From NCBI RefSeq assembly GCF_900176435.1, contig NZ_FWYE01000004.1, positions 124,001-188,000 of the forward strand: a DNA stretch of 64,000 bases, read 5' to 3'. Position 1 is the stretch's first letter. Each line of letters starts with the position of its first letter. The notes under the pieces are model-generated. The model was not told the DNA's origin, did no database searches, and was given only the letters and a program-made list of their open reading frames with translations. The position numbers and the translations under genes were made by a program. Below, one piece after another: positions 9,274-18,612 of the stretch. This DNA comes from Picrophilus oshimae DSM 9789 (GTDB lineage Archaea > Thermoplasmatota > Thermoplasmata > Thermoplasmatales > Thermoplasmataceae).

Positions 9274-10624
9274 TTATTACAATATCTTTGTTTTTTATTA
9301 ATTTTCTTATTGCAATGTACAACGGTATCGAGAGCAAAAATGATACGTAGTAGCTTATATCAACGCCGCCAAGGTAAAGCTTTGATATTACGCCCTCATA
9401 TAAGAATCCGGGATCCATGAATGGAACAGATGCACCAAGTGAGATAAAATATGATAATATGCCTGGAACATTAAATCCAGGAATACCTGATAATGGTTTA
9501 CCGTGCATGTCAATGAAAAAGCTTGCTATCATTATGCCTATCCATGGGGTTATCCAGTAGTCAAGTATAAAAAGAAAGTCCTCATAGAATAGATAAAATT
9601 TGTTATATGCAATCATTGAAACAATTATTGCTATTGATATTCCTATAATTGATACAAGCCTTCTTTTTATTTTTATGCCCATGCTCTTCATTGATAATGA
9701 ATTTGAATATAGATTTATTGCGTCTGCGGCTATGCCACCAAGGAATAATGCATAAAGTCCTATAAAGCCATAGTATCCAAGGGCATCCTTTAGATCAAGA
9801 GCCGGATTCAGGTCAGGATTTACAGAAAGGATTGCAACAAAAAGACCTGCAATTTCAGCCCATATGGATGATATCATGCCACCTACGAATGAATATGTAA
9901 AAACGCTGCCTTTGTCTTGATTGTACCTTGAATAATCTGCCGCATATGGTGCCCAGGACATTATATATGAGAACGTGCTTGCAAGTGTTATTCCAAAACC
10001 GATGCCACTGTAAACGCCATGATATAAAAGAATTTTTTCAGGTCTTATCATTGAATCTATAACTATAAAAGAAAATATGATGCCAAGGACGATGCTCATA
10101 GCCCTTTCAAAATGGCTTATAATGTTCCTGCCAAGGTATGATATTAATAGTATGATTATTCCTGTTACAAAGACCGGTATTTCATAAACCGAGAAGTGCA
10201 GTGCAAGTGATAATGCAAATCCAGCAAGAACCAGGTTTACTGTGAGCCAGCCCATTGTGTTTATCCACTGAAGACCTGATATAAAGATTCCAAACCTCTT
10301 TCCAAAGCCATACCTGCTTATAACCATCTGTGGTAGCCCTGTTCTTGGGCCTGTCAGTGACATTACACCCAAAAGTGCAGACCCAAGGACATTTCCTATG
10401 ATTATTGCAAGAATGGCATAATAAATGTTAAGGCCGAGCTCAACCGGTATAAATCCAACGGCAAAATCACCAACGGTTAGATTCGCGGCAAACCATAGTG
10501 TAAACAGCTCCGATGGCTTCTTATTCCTTAAATTCTCTGGAATGCTATCTATTTCATAATTGTCCGATAAATTGTCTGAAAATTTACCGAACATGTGTTC
10601 TGAATTCATTAATGGAAAATGCAT
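9257..10624 (-). CDS. NCS1-family nucleobase permease (cytosine/purine type)
   Basis: A 455-residue membrane protein with 12 helices. The N-terminal soluble part ends in a run resembling the NCS1 opening (LFTLWFAANLTVGDFAVG), followed by GLPQMVISRYGFGKRFG, close to the cytosine-permease signature after helix 2, and SWAPYAADYSRYN, the conserved APYAxDYSRY segment. It likely imports cytosine, purines or a related compound with H+ or Na+. Overlap with the dUTPase-like gene suggests a pyrimidine-salvage connection. The start could be ATG 10624 or the in-frame ATG 10609. Confidence 0.85.
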   Translation of the reverse strand: MHFPLMNSEHMFGKFSDNLSDNYEIDSIPENLRNKKPSELFTLWFAANLTVGDFAVGFIPVELGLNIYYAILAIIIGNVLGSALLGVMSLTGPRTGLPQMVISRYGFGKRFGIFISGLQWINTMGWLTVNLVLAGFALSLALHFSVYEIPVFVTGIIILLISYLGRNIISHFERAMSIVLGIIFSFIVIDSMIRPEKILLYHGVYSGIGFGITLASTFSYIMSWAPYAADYSRYNQDKGSVFTYSFVGGMISSIWAEIAGLFVAILSVNPDLNPALDLKDALGYYGFIGLYALFLGGIAADAINLYSNSLSMKSMGIKIKRRLVSIIGISIAIIVSMIAYNKFYLFYEDFLFILDYWITPWIGIMIASFFIDMHGKPLSGIPGFNVPGILSYFISLGASVPFMDPGFLYEGVISKLYLGGVDISYYVSFLLSIPLYIAIRKLIKNKDIVINAQRS

Positions 10625-10996
10625 TTTTTCTATATAAATATTTTATAAGATAAATGTGGCGGTTTCATTCAATAATCTGATTTCTTCATATAAATAATAT
10701 ATTATAAATATATAATTATATGCCTTTATACTATTTTTGAATTAAAATTCTATAATAATCAAATAAAATATCTGAATCCTGTAAAAGATTACATAAAAAA
10801 ACAGCATGCCTGATATTAAATTATGTAAAATGCGGGAATTTGAAATAAAAGTTCTTGCTTATTTATAATGGAGTAATTATAATATAGTTTTTTATTATAA
10901 TAATTCAGGATAAATAAGGCATCATTGAAATTTATCTAATTTTTAATCGATTCATATTAATGGATAATCTTATAAATATTATAATGCTATAATTTT
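10625..10996. other. Intergenic region, 372 bp, AT-rich
   Basis: No gene or structured RNA is seen. Translation in all frames is broken into pieces of about a dozen codons. The left end holds TATA-like runs suited to the leftward permease gene, and the right end holds the TATA box of the rightward cyclase gene. A short A/T inverted repeat (attataata with tattataat, about 10875-10905) is within chance expectation for such composition. Confidence 0.6.
10970..10979 (+). promoter_or_regulatory. Putative TATA box for the cyclase-family gene
   Basis: The sequence cttataaata is centred about 22-24 nt upstream of ATG 10997, with no ribosome-binding site between. This is the expected layout for a leaderless archaeal transcript. 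Confidence 0.5.
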
Positions 10997-11647
10997 ATGG
11001 AGATAAAAGATATTATTGATCTAACAAACAGTATATACAATGAGATGCCTGTTTGGCCATCCTCCCCATTGCCAGAGATAAAAAGATCCGGAATAATACC
11101 AAGGGAAGATTATAATATAGAAGAGATAAAGACAATGACGCACACATCAACACATATCGATGCGCCTTATCATTTTTCGGAATCAGGCGAAACTGTGGAT
11201 AATCTAAATTTGAGGAGCATTGTTGGTGATGGATTCTGCATAGAAATAGATAAAAAACCAGGTGAGGAGATAACAGCACAAGATCTAAGATCAAAATGGA
11301 GGGAATACTATAATAATATAATACTTATAAGAACAGGTTTTTCTAAGATTAGATCGTTCGACAGGAACTTTTTATACAATTTCCCTGGGCTATCAATGGA
11401 TGCAGCAGACTTTTTTATGGATAAAAATGTAAAAACCATAGGCATAGACACGCTTGGTATAGAACCATACTGGCATTCAGATTTCCCGGTGCATAAAAAG
11501 CTTCTTTCAAGGGGCTTTATATTCATAGAGGATATGAACCTTGAAAACCTCATTGAGGGTAAACGCTATTTTATAGTGGCACTGCCCATAAAGATAAAAA
11601 ATGGCAGTGGCGCAATGGCAAGATGTATAGCTCTTGATATCTATTAA
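10997..11647 (+). CDS. Cyclase family / kynurenine-formamidase-like metal hydrolase
   Basis: A 216-residue protein of the Cyclase (arylformamidase-like) family. The opening IIDLTNSIYNEMPVWP matches the conserved DLT...MPxWP start. HTSTHIDAPYHF (about residues 49-60) is the metal-binding HxxTHxDxPxHF motif, and TIGIDTLGIEP with the following H is the second conserved block. Members hydrolyse N-formylkynurenine, isatin or related amides and lactones with a divalent metal. No tryptophan-catabolism genes adjoin it, so the substrate is open. It stands alone between AT-rich gaps and probably forms its own leaderless transcript. Confidence 0.82.
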   Translation: MEIKDIIDLTNSIYNEMPVWPSSPLPEIKRSGIIPREDYNIEEIKTMTHTSTHIDAPYHFSESGETVDNLNLRSIVGDGFCIEIDKKPGEEITAQDLRSKWREYYNNIILIRTGFSKIRSFDRNFLYNFPGLSMDAADFFMDKNVKTIGIDTLGIEPYWHSDFPVHKKLLSRGFIFIEDMNLENLIEGKRYFIVALPIKIKNGSGAMARCIALDIY

Positions 11648-11820
11648 ATTATTGATACTGAAATTTAAACAAAACAATCTTTATTTTTCAAAGTTTATTG
11701 ATAATTATTTTTATAAATAAAAAATATGAAAATAAAAATAAAAGATTTTTGTGATGATATTTAATATAAAAAAAATAAAATATGTATAATGTTTTATCAT
11801 AGATAGAAAATGCTACAGAA

Positions 11821-12399
11821 ATGACTAAACTTTTAATTCCTGACAGAAGATTTACATTATATAATTCACTTAAAAGGGGATTGCCGATGCTGGTAATACC
11901 GCCATTACTTCTTGTAATAATTCTTTACTCAAAGAATTTTTACCTGCTTGAGTACCTGCACGTTGTTTCCGGATCAATGTGAACCGGCATGGATCTTGTC
12001 CTTGGTATCTTCTTTTCATATGTTATGAAGGGTTTAAACAACATTCAAAGAACATATATTTCAATGAGATTGACACCAACAATGCTCTTCTTTATGCCGG
12101 CGATATCAACGGTAACAATAACGGCAGGCGTGTATACCGCAATGGACCTTTCAATACCATTTACATCAATTTATATAATAATTGCACTTGTCATTGCAGG
12201 AATACTTTTCATTCAGGGCATTGGTATATTCCTGCCGAATGAATTAAGAATATATAAAGAGATTCTTCACGGAGCAGGAGATAAAAACAAGATCGTAAGG
12301 CTAACAATGTTAAATCTAAAACTTTCACTGATACAGGTAATATTTCAAATGGCCATTATATTATTAATGGCCCATTTTGCGACGGGTGTTTCAATATGA
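11821..12399 (+). pseudogene. Membrane protein gene interrupted by in-frame TGA at a conserved Trp codon
   Basis: One continuous frame runs from ATG 11821 to TGA 12397-12399, except for an internal TGA at 11980-11982. The translation before it (residues 1-53) and after it both align with the neighbouring paralogue at 12396-12911. Around the stop, EYLHVVSGSM-stop-TGMDLVLG faces DYVHVLLGVIWTGTDVFLG, so the TGA stands where the paralogue has Trp (TGG). The full product would be about 192 residues with four or five membrane helices, function unknown. Possible explanations are a recent nonsense mutation, a sequencing error, readthrough, or reinitiation at ATG 11989 giving 136 residues without the first helix. 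The end overlaps the next gene's ATG as ATGA. Confidence 0.75.
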
Positions 12400-12911
12400 A
12401 TTATAAATTAGGATATTTATCTTTAATAATACCATTGGTTGCGTTTATTGTGGCATTTCTTATACCTGGCATACTTATTCTGGACTATGTTCATGTTCTT
12501 CTGGGCGTTATATGGACAGGAACTGATGTATTTCTTGGCCTCATATTTTTTATAGTAATGTCCGGTATGGATGATTCAATAAGATTTGATATCTCAAAAA
12601 GATTAATACCAATGATACTATTTTTTATACCAGGCGTTTCAATAATAACACCACTGGCAGGATACGAGCTATCATTAAGGGAGCATATATTTAAGTTTGA
12701 TATTCTTTTTATATTAATTCTGATAATTTCGTTAATACTTGTTTTGCTAAGTTTAGTATTTATATTAAGATACGCATTGTTTATTAATAAAAGCCTTGAT
12801 AAACATGCTGTCTCATTAAAAATGAAAAAGATATCAATTGTTGCATCAATACAGCTTGTTCTTCAGATATCAATAATAAGCCTAATGGCATACATCGTTG
12901 TTTTCATATGA
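12396..12911 (+). CDS. Hypothetical four/five-helix membrane protein, paralogue of upstream gene
   Basis: A 171-residue integral membrane protein with hydrophobic segments near 8-33, 38-58, 73-91, 104-128 and 148-170. DYVHVLLGVIWTGTDVFLG in the second segment resembles the helix of small haem- or copper-related membrane families that carry a His and a Trp-x-Gly, but I cannot assign a family. ATG 12396 overlaps the previous stop (ATGA), so translation is probably coupled. The two proteins likely form a heteromer, or did before the first gene was interrupted. Confidence 0.7.
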   Translation: MNYKLGYLSLIIPLVAFIVAFLIPGILILDYVHVLLGVIWTGTDVFLGLIFFIVMSGMDDSIRFDISKRLIPMILFFIPGVSIITPLAGYELSLREHIFKFDILFILILIISLILVLLSLVFILRYALFINKSLDKHAVSLKMKKISIVASIQLVLQISIISLMAYIVVFI

Positions 12912-13130
12912 AATTATTTTTATTTAACATATTTAATATAAAAATGAATTTAATTATATTTATTCAATCAAAATAGATTGCTTTTATTATAGATGATGCA
13001 TAATTATATTTTTAATTAAATATTATTTTTGCAGGGCTTCAAATTTATTCATTATTTTAAAAATAAAAATCCTGACCTTGCTAAAAGTTATATCATTTAT
13101 AAAAGGCCGGATAAAAGTATTATGGATATA

Positions 13131-16100
13131 TCATGCCTTTAAAAGCTCCTTTAATCTCAGGCATTTTTCAATGTACAGTGTAAAATTTATTGGCGTAAAA
13201 ACGCTTAATGCGCTGTCCAGTGCCATATTGCATTTTTCCTGCTCCCCATCCATGTGATAAAGAACCGCAAGCTCATACATGTATATACCATAGTATATAT
13301 CAAAACCATGCTCATGAAATTTTAATGCTGAATCGTTCATTAATTTCTTTGCAGCATCACGGTTTCCAAAGTATGATTGATAATAGGATTCAGCTATGTT
13401 CATGTATGAACCTATCCACCAGAGTCCGTATTTATTATATTCATTTTTGATCAATGATAAATATTTTATGGCATTTTCGCTGTTATTTGCAATTGATGAT
13501 ACGTAAACAGCGTGCATCAATGTTATAATATAGCCCTTTATTGTATCGCCTGTGATCTCACCATCTATTTTTTTTATAATATCTTCAATGTAATCATATA
13601 TTTCTGTGATTTTTTTATTGTCAACAAAGATTGGCACCTTTACCTCCGGTATCGATGTTAAGACCTGCATTGACGGTATCTTCTCAAGCTCTGATATTAA
13701 CGTGATTGTTTTATCAATATCACCATGAAAGTAATCAAAATAGAGCTCGCCAAATTTTGAGACCATAATATAAAAATCATCCCTTGAATTGCTTTTAAAG
13801 ACCATATCAAAGTATCTGTTAACAACGTCCCTATTGCCGCTTAAAAATAGCTCCTCGTATTTGGATATCTCAAGACGCGCTTTCTGGCCCCTGCTGATCT
13901 TTCCGGCAAATTGAATGCCCCTATCGAATGCCTGCTCGGCCTTTTTTAAATCAAAGACCATCCTGGCCATCATTGTCCCAAAATTGTTGAAAAGCGTTGA
14001 TAAGGTGTTAAGCAGTATTAAATCATCGGGATGTTTTTCAAGAAGATTTGTTGATTCATATGCTATTTCTTCATAGCTTTTAATTATATCATCAAGATCA
14101 CTGTATGAATTAAGTGGATGAACCAAAAGAAGTATTTCCTTGCATCTAATTGTATACTTATCATAATAGTTTATGCTCCTGACATAGTCAATGTATTTTT
14201 TGCCCCATTTTCTGGCCTCTGAAACATTGGCCGTGTACCATAAAGATCCTATAATTGCCGTTGATGCTATGCCTATAACCTCAGGATCTCCCTTGTTTTC
14301 ATAAAGCCTGTTTAAAAATGATCTCGTGTAATCTATATAATAATCAAATTTATTATATGATGCACTTGATATTAAAATTGATTCCGCGATCTTTTTATCC
14401 TCGCCGTACCTGTCAAAGATTCTTATGGCCTCATCGAGGTATATTGAATCATTTTCAGATATATCATTATTAAATACTGCGTTTTCTGATATTTTATACA
14501 ATAGATTTGCCCTTAGCATCTCGCTATCCTTTCCTGGTTTGTGTATCTCTCCAAGTATTTCAAGTGCCCTGCGGTATTCCTTTACGGCCTGATCAAACTG
14601 GAATGATTCTGACCAGTTATCGGCAAGCTTAATATTATAATCAAGGGCCTTTTGAAGGTTTCCAGCCTCCAAATAGTGCCTTGCAAGATCCCGGAAGAAT
14701 GCGCTGTTGTTATCCCCGTAGATGCTTTCAATTGCATTTGCTATCTTTGCATGAAGCTTTCTTTTTCTAAACATGCTCATATTTTCGTACAAATAATCAT
14801 GCAATTGTGGATTCGAAAAGAATAATCTAAACTCCCCTGGTGCGGTCTTCCTTTCATAAACGATCTTTCTTTTTATTGAGTTCTCTATTATCTTTTCAAA
14901 CTGGTTTTCATCAATGCCGGATATCGATTCAAGAACATCAACATCGAATTCATAGCCGATGACAGATGCCATTGATATAATGTCCATGGTTATATCATCC
15001 AGGCTTGATAATCTTTCCTTAATAAAAGAGCCTATTGATGATGGTATTCCTATTTCCTCTATCGGCTTTCTATCCCAGCTTCCATGTTCATCCCTGAATA
15101 TCAACTTCTTGTCCTTTAAAAGCTTTAATACCTCCTCTATGTAGAATGGATTCCCATCAGTTTTTACAAAGATAAAATCTGTAAACTCATCGCTTATTTT
15201 TGATACATCCTCGTTTAGCCTTGAGGCTATTAACATTGCAGTCTGTGGTCTGTCAAGATTTTTTGTCTCCATTTTATTTAAAATCCTGTTTGATATTATA
15301 TGATCCAGCTCATCGTTGTAAGAATCGCTTTTTGACATCGTTGCTATTATAACAAAACGGAGTGACTGCAATTTATCCATTATTGAATCTATTATACTTA
15401 AAGATCCGCTGTCAGCATAGTTTATATCGTCTATTTCCATGAGTACCGGGTACTCAATTGACATATTTTTTATTATTTCTATAACGCCATCGTAGAATCT
15501 AAGCCTTGCCTGATCAGGCTCACTGGACATGTAATCATTGATTCTTCCAAGTTTTGAAATTAGTTCAGGAAGTATCTTTACGGCAACATCACCATAATCA
15601 CCACAGACCTTGTAAACAAGCTGCTGCGGGGCCTCGTAAAAGAACTCACGGAACATCTCTGTAAACAGGTAATTCGGTGTTGACATTCTTGATTCACGAC
15701 CCTTTAAGAGTATCGATTTTGTTCCACGCAAAACAGCATAATCCATGGTCTTTTCAAGGATCCTTGTCTTTCCCTGACCGGACTCGCCTGTTATTAAATA
15801 TATGCTGCCGGAGCCTGATAATCCGGAATCTACAGCAGACTGTAACTCCGAAATTATACTATCAAGACCTATAAGCATAGACTGATCTTTATATGAATCT
15901 GTTTTTTCAATTATTTCTTTTTTATTATCAGGCCTGTTTTCCATTTCAAGGGCCTTCAGGGCGTATAATAATTCATCTGCGCTTTGAAATCTGTCATCCG
16001 GGTTCTTTCTTAAAAGCTTCATTATTATTGAATCCAGCTGCCTTGGAATATCCTTGTTTATCTTTGATGGTTCAGCCGGATAATCGTGTATATGGCTATA

Positions 16101-16751
16101 TATCAATTTTATCGTATCATTTATTGTAAATGGTGGCCTTCCTGTGCTCATATAGTATAGAACACAGCCAAGTGAGTAAAGATCTGATCTGTTATCAGAT
16201 TCCCTGCCAAGGGCGCTTTCAGGTGATAGATATGCCGGTGTACCAACTATCGTTCCTGCCCTTGTTATTCCGGGTCTATCAAGGGCCTTTGCAAGACCGA
16301 AATCCATTAACTTTGGCTCACCGTTCTTTGAGACCATTATGTTCTCTGGTTTAATATCTCTATGCAGCACGCCGTTTTTATGCGCGTATGAAAGCGCAGA
16401 TGTAATTGGTATAATTAAACTAAGTATTTCATCAAGTTTTAATGGCTTATTATCTATGTAATCCAGAAGATCCTTACCATCTATGTATTCTATAACCATG
16501 AAGAACCTGTTATCTTCCTTCTGCATGTCATATATTGAAACAATGTTTGGATGTGATAACCTTGCAGTTGTCTCAGCCTCTCTAATAATCCTTGAATATG
16601 ATTCATCATCAAGGCTCTCACTTTTTATTAACTTCAATGCAACTATTCTGTTTAAATTATTGTCAATGCATTTATAAACAATGCCCTTGCCCCCCTCGCC
16701 AAGCTTTTTAATAACAGAATATCTGTTATTTCCAAAAGTTTCATCCATCAT
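13131..16751 (-). CDS. Ser/Thr protein kinase fused to AAA-type ATPase and TPR repeats
   Basis: About 1206 residues. In the numbering from the longer in-frame start at 16778, the kinase domain (about 19-275) is complete: glycine loop GEGGKGIVY (27-35), VALK lysine (49), HRDIKPEN (139-146), DFG (159-161), SPE for APE (185-187). Next comes a P-loop ATPase with Walker A GESGQGKT (331-338) and Walker B-like VLMEIDD (about 445-451), then helical TPR-like repeats to the C-terminus. The layout resembles bacterial PknK-like kinases and MalT-type regulators without a DNA-binding domain. No transmembrane helix is seen, so it is cytosolic. ATG 16751 follows a GGTG site, and the next codon is also ATG. 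It likely senses a ligand or partner through the ATPase/TPR part and phosphorylates unknown proteins. Confidence 0.88.
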   Translation of the reverse strand: MMDETFGNNRYSVIKKLGEGGKGIVYKCIDNNLNRIVALKLIKSESLDDESYSRIIREAETTARLSHPNIVSIYDMQKEDNRFFMVIEYIDGKDLLDYIDNKPLKLDEILSLIIPITSALSYAHKNGVLHRDIKPENIMVSKNGEPKLMDFGLAKALDRPGITRAGTIVGTPAYLSPESALGRESDNRSDLYSLGCVLYYMSTGRPPFTINDTIKLIYSHIHDYPAEPSKINKDIPRQLDSIIMKLLRKNPDDRFQSADELLYALKALEMENRPDNKKEIIEKTDSYKDQSMLIGLDSIISELQSAVDSGLSGSGSIYLITGESGQGKTRILEKTMDYAVLRGTKSILLKGRESRMSTPNYLFTEMFREFFYEAPQQLVYKVCGDYGDVAVKILPELISKLGRINDYMSSEPDQARLRFYDGVIEIIKNMSIEYPVLMEIDDINYADSGSLSIIDSIMDKLQSLRFVIIATMSKSDSYNDELDHIISNRILNKMETKNLDRPQTAMLIASRLNEDVSKISDEFTDFIFVKTDGNPFYIEEVLKLLKDKKLIFRDEHGSWDRKPIEEIGIPSSIGSFIKERLSSLDDITMDIISMASVIGYEFDVDVLESISGIDENQFEKIIENSIKRKIVYERKTAPGEFRLFFSNPQLHDYLYENMSMFRKRKLHAKIANAIESIYGDNNSAFFRDLARHYLEAGNLQKALDYNIKLADNWSESFQFDQAVKEYRRALEILGEIHKPGKDSEMLRANLLYKISENAVFNNDISENDSIYLDEAIRIFDRYGEDKKIAESILISSASYNKFDYYIDYTRSFLNRLYENKGDPEVIGIASTAIIGSLWYTANVSEARKWGKKYIDYVRSINYYDKYTIRCKEILLLVHPLNSYSDLDDIIKSYEEIAYESTNLLEKHPDDLILLNTLSTLFNNFGTMMARMVFDLKKAEQAFDRGIQFAGKISRGQKARLEISKYEELFLSGNRDVVNRYFDMVFKSNSRDDFYIMVSKFGELYFDYFHGDIDKTITLISELEKIPSMQVLTSIPEVKVPIFVDNKKITEIYDYIEDIIKKIDGEITGDTIKGYIITLMHAVYVSSIANNSENAIKYLSLIKNEYNKYGLWWIGSYMNIAESYYQSYFGNRDAAKKLMNDSALKFHEHGFDIYYGIYMYELAVLYHMDGEQEKCNMALDSALSVFTPINFTLYIEKCLRLKELLKA

Positions 16752-16950
16752 AACACCTTTATTATAAAAATATAACATGATAAAGTTTAAAAATATTTTG
16801 TTAATTTTTTATGTCTCTTAATAAAAGTGACATAATATTAATAAATTATAAAAAATTAAGAATATTTAAATTATAAAATAACGTATTTTGTTAAAGATTA
16901 TTTTGAATTAAAAATAAAAAATTTAAACCATAAATTTAATATATGACTGA

Positions 16951-16960
16951 AATTTATATA
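16951..16960 (+). promoter_or_regulatory. Putative TATA box for small membrane protein gene
   Basis: The sequence aatttatata lies about 27 nt upstream of ATG 16983 with no ribosome-binding site, as expected for a leaderless start. Its placement supports the short gene being real. Confidence 0.45.
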
Positions 16961-16982
16961 ATGGTTAATGCTATATTAAGAT

Positions 16983-17183
16983 ATGAAATTAAATCTAATG
17001 AGGATAATTTTATCCTTTTTGCTGCTGGTAACCATTGATGCCTATCTGTATATAACAGGCCTGGCGATACCGCAGAAATTTTCATATGACTATGGTTTAA
17101 TTGATATCGTTATATCATCCATTCTTTTGGCCATTCTAGTTTATAATATTATAAAATATGTTATTGAATCTGGAAGAACATAA
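16983..17183 (+). CDS. Small two-helix membrane protein, hypothetical
   Basis: This encodes 66 residues with two hydrophobic helices (about 8-28 and 38-59) and a short polar loop (PQKFSYDYG). The C-terminus is RT after a positively charged turn. No family is recognised. A well-placed TATA box and a clean ATG support expression. It sits between the kinase-ATPase gene (divergent) and the prpenyltransferase fusion gene (convergent). It could be a membrane partner of either neighbour, but nothing in the sequence proves that. Confidence 0.55.
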   Translation: MKLNLMRIILSFLLLVTIDAYLYITGLAIPQKFSYDYGLIDIVISSILLAILVYNIIKYVIESGRT

Positions 17184-17227
17184 TTCTAATATTAATTATT
17201 TTTATATAATAAAAGATTATAAATAAA

Positions 17228-18541
17228 TTATAGTATAAATTTATCCATGCCGTATATAAACATAATGCCAAGGTAGAATACCGCGCCTGTTATTGCAAAG
17301 ATGAATGTGAATCTTGCTGTTAACCTGTCAAGCTCCCCGCGCTTTATATTTTTATTGTTAATTGCTATTCTTGCCAGGTATACCGACATTGGTATTGTTA
17401 TAAAAACAGAGAGCAGTGGCAGTAATTTATATGAAAGATAGAATGCTGTAGATATAAGTATGTATGGTATGTATATCAGTATAAGATAATAGATCATTGA
17501 TATTTTTTCGCCCAGCAATGATGCCACAGTTTTTACATTTGCATTCTTGTCATCCTTTATGTCACGCCAGTTGTTGCTGTGAAGTATGCTTAAGGTTAAT
17601 ATACCAACGGCAAATGATATGAAGATCACAGGTATATTTATTATTCCTCCCTGGAAAATATAGCTTCCAAGAAAAATAACAGACCATATTATAAACACTG
17701 AGATATCACCAAGGGCCATCCTTTTTAAGCCTATTCTTGGAAGATTATATAATATACCGCCAATAAGGCCTATAACAAAGTATAATAGTATCTCCGGTTT
17801 TATATATACTGCGTAGATTCCAATAATTACGGCAAGTATTAGCATTATCATTGAATATTGGACTGCCCTGCGCTCTGGAACAATCCTGTCTATAAATACC
17901 CTGGTGCTTGTCATTGATAGCTTATTATCATTTCCTGATTTGAAATCAAAGTAGCCATTTAATATATTAAAGGATGCCTGGGCCAGAAGAACGCCCATGA
18001 TGGATAAAAAAAGCAGGAATAAATTTATTCTCGTTGCAAGCACGGCGCCAAGCAGTATTGCAGCTATGCTCTGCTGGAAGCTCCATGGCCTTGATGATAA
18101 AAATACAGGATGCTGCTTCTCTGTAAATTCATCCAAATTTATATCAATATCGAACTTTTTAAACTCTGTTCTCATGTCTATGACCCTGATAAAATCGGGT
18201 ACCAATCTTGCAATATAGACCGTGCCGTGCTTCATGAACTGGACATCCTCTGGAACCTTGTAAAGAAGTATACCACGCTCCCTGTCAAAATCTGTTGGCT
18301 CACCAAGAATCTCAACGTGGCCTGAACCCTGAACTATTATCGATAATTTATTATTATCTATCTCAAAGCTTACATTATTGTTCTTGTATATATTTTGTAT
18401 GGTTAATCCCTTTTTCTCTATAAAGAAGATGAATCCATGATCCAGGGCATAGTAAACCTTTGTTCCCCATAGTTTTATCCCATCGGTAGATAGGGTCATG
18501 GTTTTTGATTTTCTCATGAATTTTAATATAGATTTATTCAT
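17228..18541 (-). CDS. Fusion of flavin split-barrel (PNPOx-like) domain with UbiA-type prenyltransferase
   Basis: A 437-residue protein in two parts. Residues 1 to about 140 look like a pyridoxamine-phosphate-oxidase-like split barrel (MTLSTDGIKLWGTKVYYALD, GSGHVEILGEP, FIRVIDM). Residues of about 150-437 are a UbiA-superfamily prenyltransferase with 8-9 helices. Its first Asp-rich motif is NILNGYFDFKSGND (family NDxxDxxxD, here with the first Asp lost) and its second is NNWRDIKDDKNANVKT. This resembles MenA, which attaches a polyprenyl chain to an aromatic acid in menaquinone synthesis. The soluble domain may bind flavin or act on the aromatic head group; that is inference. A second UbiA gene lies divergently 70 bp away. 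Confidence 0.8.
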   Translation of the reverse strand: MNKSILKFMRKSKTMTLSTDGIKLWGTKVYYALDHGFIFFIEKKGLTIQNIYKNNNVSFEIDNNKLSIIVQGSGHVEILGEPTDFDRERGILLYKVPEDVQFMKHGTVYIARLVPDFIRVIDMRTEFKKFDIDINLDEFTEKQHPVFLSSRPWSFQQSIAAILLGAVLATRINLFLLFLSIMGVLLAQASFNILNGYFDFKSGNDNKLSMTSTRVFIDRIVPERRAVQYSMIMLILAVIIGIYAVYIKPEILLYFVIGLIGGILYNLPRIGLKRMALGDISVFIIWSVIFLGSYIFQGGIINIPVIFISFAVGILTLSILHSNNWRDIKDDKNANVKTVASLLGEKISMIYYLILIYIPYILISTAFYLSYKLLPLLSVFITIPMSVYLARIAINNKNIKRGELDRLTARFTFIFAITGAVFYLGIMFIYGMDKFIL

Positions 18542-18612
18542 ATTTTAATATCGCAATTAAATATATTAAAATTACATGTGAAGCTTTATCATATTAATAA
18601 ATATCATGTAGC

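Noticed and set aside
10870-10905. A/T inverted repeat between the permease and cyclase genes
   Set aside because: Arms of nine A/T pairs are expected by chance in DNA this A/T-rich, and no regulatory logic is evident.
11980-11982. Genetic-code change with TGA as Trp
   Set aside because: Many clear genes here end in TGA (thioredoxin, kdpF, glcD, YHS micro-protein), and Trp is otherwise TGG. The single TGA is a local event.
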